DNA of 64,000 nucleotides from Xiphophorus maculatus (taxonomy: Eukaryota; Chordata; Actinopteri; Cyprinodontiformes; Poeciliidae): assembly GCF_002775205.1 (NCBI RefSeq), contig NC_036451.1:24981139-25045138 (forward strand), in the 5' to 3' direction. The first letter of the stretch is position 1; the number at the start of each line of letters is the position of its first letter. The position numbers and the translations under genes were made by a program. The notes under the pieces are model-generated. The model made no database searches. It was not told the DNA's origin and saw only the letters and a list, made by a program, of their open reading frames with translations. Below, piece after piece: positions 22,301 through 34,300 of this stretch.

Positions 22301-25300
22301 CCCGCCTATTGGAGCGCTGCGCTCCGGCTTTTGTCTGCTCTTGTGAGCAGAGGCTCGGTAGTAAAAGAAGGTGAAACAGATCTCCAGCAAATTGTCCGAC
22401 TGCAGGGCGGTGTTAACACAATTAGACGAGTTATATAAACCCGAGTGTGTTCCTTTGTAAGAACAGTGTGAGACAGTATAATTAGGGGAGCACAGTTAGA
22501 TTAAACTTTTGCCTCGGATGGGAAATCTTAGTCACAGATGAATTAGTCATATACAGTATGTGGCAAGATAAACACGTGATGTTCAGCTCCTGCTAAAAGA
22601 CGCTCAGCTGACTGCCACGTCTGCCATCTCTGAACTTCCTTTTGCATGAGATTTACATAAAGGCTCACTTTTCACGTTTCTGTTGTGTACTTCCTCCCTC
22701 CCGCGGGGGGAGCCGCCCCTCTGTCCATTGTTTAGATACACCTGTCGCTGGACAAGTTCTGTGAGTTTTACAGCCGCAAAGCAATTCTGTGTAGAGAAGA
22801 ACAACAACCTGAAAGTGACACTGAAAACTCCTTTCCTTTTCTTTTCCTTTTTTGTTGTTGTCATTTTCCAAGTTTCGTGAAGACTTTGGACATAGACATG
22901 GCAAGATGGGAAGGGATCCATTGTATTATTTACGTCCTAAAAAAGCAAAAACCAGGAGTTCATTGGTCATTTAGTCTCTCTAACTTTTGAACTGAACCCA
23001 AAGCATGGATATTGCTGTTGCTTGCCTGCTCTTGCTGCTGTCACACCTTCCCGTCTCTTGCAGCACGTCCCCGCACCGAGGGAACTGCCGACCTATACGA
23101 TTTGAACCTCCAATGCTAGACTTTCATGAACAGTGAGTATTTTTTTTTTATCTCTCGGAAATATTAAACCTGTTAGTTTGGCATAGTTTGTTTCCTGTTT
23201 GTCAGGTTTATTTTTATTCATGCAGGGTGTCTGTGCGTCCTTTAAATTCATGTATCTAAAATGAAGGGATTAAAATGTCTTTAAATTCATTAAAAAAAAA
23301 AGAAGTTGGCCTTAAATACTTTAGCCAGAGGTCTTAAATTTTTCCTGGCGGAACTATTTAATCTTGCATATGTAAGTTTTGTTTCTCGCTGGATTTTCTG
23401 TCTGGCAAAAGTAGCTGCTAATATACTAGCTAGCTAGGCAGCTTTTTTTTTCCTATCATGTGTAAGTGCAATTTTATCTCCATTTTGCTGGACATTGTTC
23501 GTTTTTGCCACAGGTTCACTTCTGTTGATGAACCATTCAAGGCTAGGTGCATTCTGTGCAACAAACAAAACATTTAGGCTGGACACTAAGGGGGGTAAAG
23601 ACTTTAGAGAACCATAGGCTCTGTGAGAAACACAAACTTGCTGCTAACAGCCACAAACAGACCCCAGAAATGCCCATTTTTGCTATGCTTGGTTATAATA
23701 CAGCAGGAACCATCCCTTACATTTATATTTTTTTCTGCCTTAGATTTAATTCAAGGTGATATTAAAACAGTTTTAAAGGCCTAAATTTAAATCAACATTA
23801 GTTCTCCAACATGTTTAGTGAAATTATGTTTGCCTTGCTGTTAAGATGATCTAAATCCTTTTTTCTTGTTGATCTCTGGATCGCCCAGAAGAAAACAAGT
23901 TAACTCCACAGCCAATGCATAGCTTCAACTACTCTCTAGATCACATACTTGTCTGATTGTGGAATCATACATCAGTGTTCTTTAAAATATATATTTCCTA
24001 GTTGAGGATTCAGGGAACTCGCTTGGAAACACTCAAGTTTGTTTTCATTCATACACATATTCATACACAGTCCACTTATCAGGTCTGAAAGTTTTCATCA
24101 AGGCCCAAGAGCGTAGGATGGAAAGATCCGAGAAGTTTGTCCATTTGGCCTCCCATAATGACCTTCTGGGCATGGTTGGATTTCTGATGAAGCTGAAAAT
24201 GTCCTTGTCTGATTTCTGTGGGAGGGAAAGTGATTAAAACACCACAAGAGCTGCACTTGATTTTCATACTGTGCCATTTTCATATCAGCCACTGGCTGCC
24301 TGACAGGTTGTAAATCATAGTCTATGGTGTGCTGTGAACGGTGTTTTAACAAGTTGGAGATAGTAGCTCAGTGGTGTCGAATCAAGTCTCCACAAGACCG
24401 TTGCGTCTCTTATTTTACTTTAAGTAGTTAACACAAACGACCTCTTAAAGTTCAAACATGCGGACACTATTTTAGAGTTTTGTTTTTCACAGTTATTCAC
24501 TACTTTAAAAAAAAAATTTAATAAAAGAAACAATGAGAAAAAAGACATTCAGCACAATTGGACAGCTTTCAGGCTGAACTAAAACTAAAAAATGTAAAAG
24601 TAAATAAAATAAAAATCCCAGTTAGAGTACCATGGTTGAGAATTTCCACACCTTGTGGACAGAAATAATCATAGTTGTAAAAGTTGTGACTGTGTGGAAA
24701 AAGACCAAAGCTTTATTTTCTAACTGACCCTATTTTGTTAATAATAATTGACTGCTCTCTATAACAATATTCCCAGTGCTTACTTATGTGAAGAGCACTG
24801 ATTAAAATCAGCACTGGTAGGTTAAAACTTTGTAGAAACCAGGGATGTGAAATCTGCAGTCAGGTTTCAGTTCTTTTCTGTCTGAGCTCTGTTTTTCTCC
24901 ACAGTGGTGATTTTGAAAACCTGCACTTACACAAACCTTCTCGTCTTCCTTCACAGGCCGGTTGGAATGCCAAAAATGGAGAAAGTTTATTTACATAATC
25001 CTAGCTCAGAAGAAATTAGTTTGATATCAATATCGGCAACAACAGCACATTTCCACGCCTCCTTTTTTCAGAATAGGGTAAGTAGTCATCACTTTTTAAG
25101 TTGATTTTTCTTTTTGCTGTTGTGAATCTGATAAATGTAACAAGTTATCTGCTAACGGAAGGAAAACCATCTCTGTTCATCTTCAGTCATGTTGTCTGAT
25201 CACACTGTTACTTAATGCCTGCAGTTCAAAAGCTATGTTGCACCCAACTTGGTTAATTTCTGTGAGTTTTTTGTTTCCCCTGCTTTGTTTGCTGTAAACA

Positions 25301-28300
25301 CAGAGAAATGTGAGAAATGCTAACATAGGTCACGTGTGCTCATCTATGGTAATTGTAGTCCTGAAGGGCCATTTGTGGCCCCTGGACTGATTTTGTGCAG
25401 CCTGCATCTTTTTTTTCCAACAAACAATTGCCTTTACCCATTTAGCTAAAGTGTTTGAATTTTATTTATTGCTTAGTAGATTAGAAAAAGTCTCAGAAGA
25501 TTAAAGTCAGAAATCTGGGGAAAAAGTAAAAAAAAAAATTATTTCCCCGTTTTATTCCCCCCTTTATGAAGGTTTTTGGTGAGGAAAATGCTTGGACACC
25601 CCTGTCCTGAGCTTTTAATGAAGGCAGGATGACGAGCTGTTTAACACACAATGAGCGATTGAATAATGGGAGGAAGAAAAAAAGCAGATGCAAGTGACTC
25701 ATGATTCAAGCTTTAAAGCTTAGCTCATAGCGATACTCTGTGAATCATTGAAGTTCTAAAGCAATTTGTCCATTTGTTGTGTAACTGTTAATGAAACAAG
25801 AGACGACATAATTTCCCTGGCTTTGTCAACAGATCAGTGTGAATTGGGTCAATAGGAACTAGAAATCCAGATACATGAAGTCCAGACTGCAACAGCAGGT
25901 CAACGTTTAAAACGTTTCCAATCCCCTCACTGTCATCTGCTGGGCTGTCAACACAACTTATGGAAAATAAAAATGTTGCATATCCGCTGCTGCTGCTGCA
26001 GCAGAACAATGACTTTACATTTTATTTTTGTCTTTATTGCTTTGCTTTTCTTTATTAGCAGCATCAGCAGCAACACGCTTCCACACTGAGATATAAAAAA
26101 TACTAAGTGGCATTTGTGGAAATCTGTAGTAGGAAGGAAAACTTTTACATTTCTGGAAGCGTGTTCTCGGTGAAGGGAAACAACTGATTTTTTGTCTCCA
26201 CTTTAAATCTTTGTTTGCTTTTTATTTTCAGTGACTTCTTCCCTGTAATTGTTTTATTTGTTGCAGTTTAGTCGCCAATAAAACTGGAAGACATTTGGGG
26301 TTGGAACAAGATGTTTTTTGAGGGTTTCAAAAAAGACAGAAACCCTCTTTTTTGGGGTTTCTGAACTGAACTGAAGCTGGTTCAGTTTTCAGTGGTTTGC
26401 TGCTTGCCTCCCATGTTGTTGGGTTTTTTTTAAATACTGACATACCAAGCAGATGTTTCATCTAAAATACTCTCTGGCTCTCTAGCAGTCTGTGGCGGCT
26501 CAGAAACATTCGCATGCTGGCCGTTTCCTTCCTGCTGCTGTTTTGTTTTTTAGGGGTTTGTCAGAGGGTGTTAAGACACAAGCTGATGACAGCACAGATT
26601 AGGAGCACGAGGATTTTTATTGCACGATGATCAAAAACGGTTTATTTCACCTTCACACTGTTCATTTTGATCCAGATTAGAGCTTATGACCTCCAATCAA
26701 ATGACACACTTTACCACATTTTCTAACAGTGGATAAGTGAGAAAATTCTCGGAAATTACCAGTTTGTGATAGCAGATACTTAACATCGTACATTATTTAC
26801 ATCATTTTGTCAAACAGAGTGAGTGAAAACAGTTCCTGAATGAAATATTTTCTTCTTCTTGGTCACAAAGTAGAGGTTGTGTTAAACAGCAGGGGTTTCA
26901 CAGTTCCAGTTTTACAGTGCCGACTTCTGTCTGATCAAGGGTCTCAAGTGAAAGTTGTGAATGTCGAGTTGTCCAGATCAGGGGTCGGCAACCTTAACGA
27001 GCCAAAGAAACGTTCCTGCCCCGAGTCCAGCTGAATAAAACTCGTTTAGAGCCACAAACATCAAAGGAAGTTTTGAAGAGGAGAACGAGAAAACTCTCGT
27101 TTTTGATAAACATTTCCCACAGGAAACCACATTTCTGTTTCTATTTTTAGACTTTAAAACAAATTCAAACTTGAAAAGCTTTGCAGAAAAACAGAGGGTG
27201 GATATATTTTCTTGGAAGTTGTTGATATAACTGTGTTTTTCTTTAAAAAAAAAAAAAACAGCTTAGTTTTCAACTGAATGACAAAAATCTAAAGAATATA
27301 CCTGGAACTTTTAGTGGCATTCTGTTGTAGAGGTTCAATGCAATTATTCCATGAAATAAAACCTACTAGAACATGCATCTGTAGAAACATTAGTGAGTTA
27401 TTTATCATTTTTAGTTAAAAATGCAGACCAGGGCTCCAGACCCCTGCTATAAATGTTAGTTTGTGAAACACAGAATTATAATTGTAGCTTTATAATCTTT
27501 TACTACAGTGTTTAGTAAAAGTAATGACCATTATATTGTTTTTTTTCTTAATTATTAAAATAACAGGTATGCTGTCGACATTGCGCTAGTCTGGTTTTAT
27601 ATTTGCATGTCATCATTCTCACATCTGTGCTGCTGGGATCACATGATCTGGTTGCGTGCGTCGCATCAGACTGCAAATGATCATCGGTGGATCTGATGTG
27701 CTTCATTTGTTGCTTATTCTCTAAAACTAACACAATATTTAAGATTCTATTTTGTTACCATTCGGTTGCTTTTACTTGGTAATGTTAGTTATTCGGAGCA
27801 TAAGGTTTTTGTGGTGTTTTTGAGAAACTCGGACACTTTCAAATAATCTGCACTGTTGATAAAATGTACATCTTAAATAAGGCTAATTTTGAAATTTTTT
27901 TTTTATGTTTTTCCTTTTTAATGCAAGACGCAAAATTGAGAAAAAGGGGTAGCAAAACAAAACAAAAAAAACACTGCTGCTCTCTGCACACTCCAGAACC
28001 AGAGGATGATTTTGTGCTGTTTGGTGCACCGTATCTTAACACCATCACACTTAAACATGTCGTCGTTGTGAGAGCAGACTTTGTAAATGGCTCATTTTAT
28101 TATAAATGCATCTTTTCTGGGAAACCTGCAGCAGAATCCCACAATCGCCATCTGAAACCACGGCCACCACCAGCACGCTAAGTGTTAGTAGTGACATAAT
28201 ATTTGTTTAAAAAAACAACAGCCGCCACTTTGAGCAAACGGACGGCGTTTACGGCGCCGTCCGTTTTCATAGTGAATATTGCGTTGCCTGAGGTTATGAT

Positions 28301-31300
28301 TTTGTGGGTTATTATTTCATCTGATGCATAAAGGATGATTTTTTTCTTGTTTCTTCTTTTACGTATATCCTCCCATTCTTCTGTTCTTCCTGTAGATAAT
28401 TCCACCAGGAGGGAACACATCTTTTGATGTTGTGTTTCTTGGTCGAGTTGTTGGAAATGTAGAAAACACTTTATTTATTAATACGTCACATCATGGAGTG
28501 TTTACATACCAGGTACAAACAGAACAACCTCTCACTAAGGTTAGTTTTTAATATGCCACTAATTCTGCCTCTTTGTCTCCTTCAGGTTTTTGGGGTCGGC
28601 GTCCCGAACCCCTACAGGCTTCGGCCCTTCATTGGGGCCCGGGTCCCTGTGAACAGCAGCTTCTCCCCTCTAATAAACATTCACAACCCATACAGTGAAC
28701 TGCTGCAGGTCATTTAAAGAGATTCTTTCAAACATTTTGAGCTTTTTCACATTGTGTCACTTTACACCCACAAACCTCAATGTGATCATTTGATCTATAA
28801 ACCAAAGTTATTTTTGATCTTTTACATAATATAACTCTAGTGATTTGATATTTAAGTTGTTTTATATTCGTACTCAAATTAATCTAATCATAGACCAGAG
28901 TCCAGTCTACCAAATGATTGCTCACTATCAGGCCTCTGCAGAGCTAAAAGTTGCTGAGTCATTTGATTGAGGTGTGTTTGAGAAGGGCGGCACCGGAAAG
29001 TCGCAGAATGGACTGGACTTGGGCAGCCCTGATGTAGACCAGTGGTGCCCAATGTCAGTCCTGGACGGCCGGCATCCTGCATGTTTTAGTTCTCTCCCTG
29101 GTTTAACGCACCTGGATCAAATGATGGCTCATTAGAGGAACATCGACATTATATGCATTTCTATTGATCCTTTTAAAATGAAATAAAAACACAGCTGAAT
29201 TTCCCCATTGTGGACCATTAAGGCTAGGAGGATGACATGGTTTTTTTTTTATTGACTTATCACGTGAATAAACTTAATTCAAATTTCATTTTAATTGCGT
29301 TTCTTATTTAATGCAAACACTGAAATTACAAAATAGTTTTTTTTTCTACATTAGCGGAATGTCGACAAAGTTTTGCATACATTTGTAATGGAAACACAAC
29401 TATTACATTTTCATTTGTAAAGAGCAATGGAAATCATCTGCACTTTTTCTCTAAACGCCACAAATACGCACTATGTGCTGGTCTGTGGGTAAAAATTCCA
29501 ATAAAATAACTTAAGGTTTTGTACTTGTGGCGTGACAAAATGTGAAAAGGTTTAACAAGATTCAAATACTTCCTTACATAGTGAATCTGCACCCACTTTC
29601 TGGATCGGTTTGTGATGTTGCCGTACTTTGTTCAGGTGGTGGAGATGTACTCCAGTGGAGGAGATCTGCATTTAGAGCTTCCCACTGGCCAACAAGGAGG
29701 CACCGGAAAGCTTTGGGTGAGTCCCTCTTCTGGATGCAACCTTTTATTGTTTTTATCAACTTTTTATCTCATTGGCGCCAACCTCCTCCGCCTTCCAGGA
29801 GATTCCTCCTTTCGAAACGAAGGGGGTGATGAGAGCCAGCTTCTCTTCGAGAGACGCGGACAACCACACGGCTTTCATCAGGATCAAAACCAACGCTCCA
29901 AATGAGGACCAGTTCATCATCCTCCCGGTTGAGGTGGAGGTCACGTCAGGTCCGCTTCTAAATCTTTTTAACCCAGAATTCATCCACCCACCTCCTGCAT
30001 CACCGTAGCTCTTTGATTTTAATCACTATTCGCAGCTCCTGGTATATACTCCTCCACAGAAATGCTTGACTTTGGAACGCTTCGATCACAAGGTACGTGG
30101 AGTTACGGGAAAACGTTTTTTCCAATTGTCGTAAGTAGGGAGGCACGGATCCACATTTTTCACGTCCGATACCGATATCAGAGATTGACACCGGCTGACA
30201 GCGATCCATTACAGAAATACAGCTGAACTGACTCAAAAGGTTTCTTCTTTTTTAAACCGCAAACATAAATGTATTGAGTTATCAATTTATTTACTAACTT
30301 TGCACCAGCACAGCACATTTAAATACACCAATAGCTTCACAAGCTCGGTCAAACATGTAAAAACAAATTTAATTTGTTCATTCAGCGCAATTAGGAGTAA
30401 AACAGCCAACGTAACAAAAATACCTCGGTCAATCATATAACAAATAAACTGCAACAAACCTTTCAAATGGTTCAGAAAGGGCAATTAGGATTCTAAATAT
30501 TAAAGCAGTTAAATAATAAAACATGACGTTGCTCAGAGCACAAAGCATAGAATTAGACTGAATATATTTGCCCTGATGGATCAGGCACATCGTCACCAAT
30601 ACTCGAGCTAGATTTTTTTTCAATATCGGTACCGATATTAATATCAGGATTGGAGCATCTCTAAAGCATCTCTAAACACCAATTGTCTGCTTTCTTTCCC
30701 CGACACAGATCGTCCAAAACTCCTGAACCTCCATCTTTTAAATTCAGGAACAAAAGACGTTCCTATCACAGTTCGTATTCCCATCGCTCCCATAAAATCT
30801 TTCTCCTTGGAGACTTGCAGTAAGTGACGGGTTTTTTGTTGTTTCTTCTTCTCCTCAGAGTGTTCGCACAACACCATCAAACGAAGCCGTCACCGTAGAT
30901 TTTAAAGCGGTGACGCTCAAAGCTGGAGAGAGCAGATATACTAAAGTTGCAACCATTAGTTTCGATGGTGAGTGGGTGTTTGTGTTTGCTTTTAAAGGCG
31001 GGAATGATCTCGTTTTTGAAAGGCTAGTAGGGCGAAGGGAAATGAAATTGCATGCATAACCGATTGTGTGAGGGCTCATGATTTCTCTCGCCGTCTACAT
31101 GCACCAGTTTCACTGACCACTTAAGGAAGTAGACCATGATGTCAGTTTCCTGAAAAGTGATCAAAAATGCATCTGGGTTTGGTTCTTTGTGTTTAAAATG
31201 TTTTTGTTTTTTGTTTTTCATATCCACTTCAAAAAAATGCTATATTTATGAAGGCACCATTTTGAAAATAGTATTTTCAGAGAGTTTTTGGTCCTTCTGG

Positions 31301-34300
31301 ACAGTTTTATTCAAACTCTGGTTGAGCTAGATTTTTAAAAATGTTTTATTTGCTATTACACAACTTCCTCTTCTGGGGCCCTGTATCTTCTCACAGCAGG
31401 CTTATCCACTTTGTTTATCTATGTTTTTATTGCAGCCTCAAAAGCAAGACGACCATATCAGTTTTCTGGTAAAATAACAGTTAAAGCAAAAGAAAAGACT
31501 TATTCCAAGCTTGAAATCCCATACCAGGCAGACGTTTTAGAAGGGTGAGTTATTTCTTTAAGAAACACAGTGAACTTTTTTTCTTTTAGTAGTGCTTATT
31601 CCCTTTTTTATCTATTTATTTTTCCTGTAGCTACCTGGGCTTTGACCACACGGCTACGTTGTTCCACATCAGAGACAGTCCTGTCGACCCAGTGGACAGA
31701 GCGATTTTCCTCACAAACGCGTTCAGCTTCGCGATCCGGATACACAACGTGTCCTTGCCCGACGAGGCCAAAATCATGTTTAAAGTGAGCGCCGGCCGAG
31801 CTGCGGTTCGCCAGGAGCCGAGGAACAAATTGTCACGAGTTCTCTCTTCTGTGTCGCAGGTGCAAAACTTCAGCACGCCCATCCTCATCCCGCCGCACGA
31901 GTCCCGCTACATCTTCTCCCTCCTCTTCCGGGCAGTCCGACCCTCCATTCACATAGACAGCAATATTTTGCTGATCACAAACGCGTCCAAGTTTCACCTG
32001 CCCGTCCGGGCTTACACAGGCTTCTTAGAGGTAGGAAGACGACGTCGAAGCAGAGAGTAGCAGAGTTTCTACATTTATTATATTAAGTAACCCAAACCCT
32101 GTGGATCAAGGCAGTGTTGAATAAACATTGATGCATTTGTGGTGAAATTGAAGAAACACCGAGCCTATATATAGTGCATGCAGTATCTTTCTAACGTGTT
32201 CATGTCTCTTAAGCTTTACGTTTTGCCACGTTATAACCAAACACTCTTTTTTTAAGATTTGCATGACAGACAAGCATTTACTAAGTGTAAGAGTGTGAAG
32301 GAAAAGTTTATGTTGTTTTTGAAATCTTTTACAACTGGAGTTCAGCTGGTCAGAGTCCATGGGTAGGTGGATATGGGTATGGGTTTAATCTGGAAGAAAA
32401 ACCTGCTAGAGGCTGCAAAAGAGCTGATACTGGAGATGAAGTCAAGTTTATTTGTGTAGCACATTTCAGCAGCAAGGCAGTTCAAAGTGCTTTACACCAT
32501 AAAAACATTGTTTAGTATCTAATTGTGACACAACCAAATAAACATTACTTTTCGTCAAATGCCATCATCAAGCAAATATCAGATATATTGATCAATGTTC
32601 CATTTACTACTAACCAAAGGCAACTCTAAACAGACGGGTTTGTATAGGAACTCGGGTTGTTTTACAGGAAGTTTATTCCAGAAACAATGTATGTTAAACA
32701 AGTCTAAAAACAGGAGACCTTGCAGTTCACTCAAATTATCTAAATATTAAAGCAGTAAAATCGTAATTAAAATATGTCAGGTTTGCTTCGTTAATTAGTT
32801 TGATTGGATCGGGTTTGGACACACTATCTGCGTTTCTGTTACAAATGTCAGCAAAACGTTTGTTGAGGAAATTTATTTTCGAAATGTCAAATTGCACAAT
32901 TATACACACAAAGTCTATGGATTTTGTTTAGGCCTGCTCTACTGTAAAGCGGTATGAATACTTTTGCAAAGCACTGTAATGAAATATAACAAATTGCTAA
33001 GACTCTGTCCAAACATGATCCTGTAAATGGGTAATTAGTCCTGAATTTCCCGTGGCCTTCTGTTCTTGTTTCCTCTCTTCCATCATGAGTCAGATTTTAC
33101 TTCTGTTTACAATTAAAGGCTTAAAAAATATAGATTCATATTATTATTATTATTATATGACGATTGGATCTACACTAATTGGCCCTGTTTTTACCATATA
33201 ACAAAAATTTTACCAGAGAGCATATAATAGTCCCTGCAGTGTGACACTTTTATACAATATTTTAAACTGTTGAGAAGTAAATGTGAAATTGTGATTTTGA
33301 ATTAATTAATTATTTTTTCTTGAACAGCCCCTCGTCCTGCCCCCCAGTGTGAAGGAGAACGTCCTGGACTTCGGCGTCCGCAGCGCCACCGACACCAGCA
33401 GCATCATATTCGTGGTCGTCAACAGCAACCCCATCGAGGTGAGCAGTCCCGTGACCTGCCGACGTAACGATTGCGACATTTTGTGGGTGTTTTTCCAACC
33501 AGGTGTCCCCCTCCCTCCCTGGGCACACGCTCCAGTTTTTGTGCTGAAGTTCGTTGTCCAACGTCCCGTTGTGTAAGACGTGTCTACATAAGCCTTTTAG
33601 GTATTCCTGCTTGTGCTTTTCTATACTCGGAGCCCAGTGCAATCCGTGTCGCAACACAAGCGTTTGTGCCAACATCCCCACTTCTGCAGTCCTTGCTGAT
33701 AAGTTGCAAGGAACATGGAGTACAGTCACACATTGTCCTGCGAAACAAATAACTGGATGCCTCGTCCAAAATCAGCCGGTTCTGTGAATTCTGCCCTGCA
33801 GCTGGAGATAAAGTCCTGGCTGGTCACAGGAGACAGCCTCTTCATGGAGCTGCTGAAGACGGAGAAGGGGAACACAACAGCAGCCCTGAGTCGCCTGCAG
33901 GAGCTGCAACATGCCTCAGCCTCACATCACAAAACGGTGAGTTCCCCCCACCCCAAACGTTGCCCCAAACGATACATCTGGAAGCTTTTCATTCCTTCAG
34001 TGTTTTCATTGGAATCGTTTTTTGAGGTAAGGCGTTATTGATCCGTGAAAGACTAAAAACAATACAAGCCATGCAAATTACAGGACCTTGCAACAGCAGT
34101 TTGAGATTGTGACGCATTGCAACCACAAGCGTGAGAGTGTGATGGAGCAACACTAAGCAGTGCAGTAATTGTGAAGTGGAAGGAAGATGTCACATGGTTT
34201 AGAAATCTGTTTGCAAAAAAAAATCCTGAAAAGTGCGTTGTGTGCTTGTATTCAGCCTCTACCAGCTGTATGAGTCAGTAAACAGCTGTGTTTAAGGCTT

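Larger units (their letters stand above)
19156..30092 (+). other. tmem131: TMEM131 exons 2-10: N-terminal PapD-like region
   Basis: These exons encode residues about 42-316. The core [15 protein letters not shown] at about 82-96, followed by the [20 protein letters not shown] stretch, is the signature of the TMEM131 N-terminal domain. It has the immunoglobulin-like, PapD-chaperone-related fold type seen in MSP and ASPM-type domains (family knowledge). Further blocks [14 protein letters not shown] and [19 protein letters not shown] are very highly conserved with mammals. Introns here include the longest ones (3.6 kb, 3.3 kb) and also one of only 73 bp (28,513-28,585). Confidence 0.9.

Noticed and set aside
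33310..33729. A 139-codon minus-strand frame
   Set aside because: It is antisense to TMEM131 exon 16 and flanking intron, with no similarity to a known protein.
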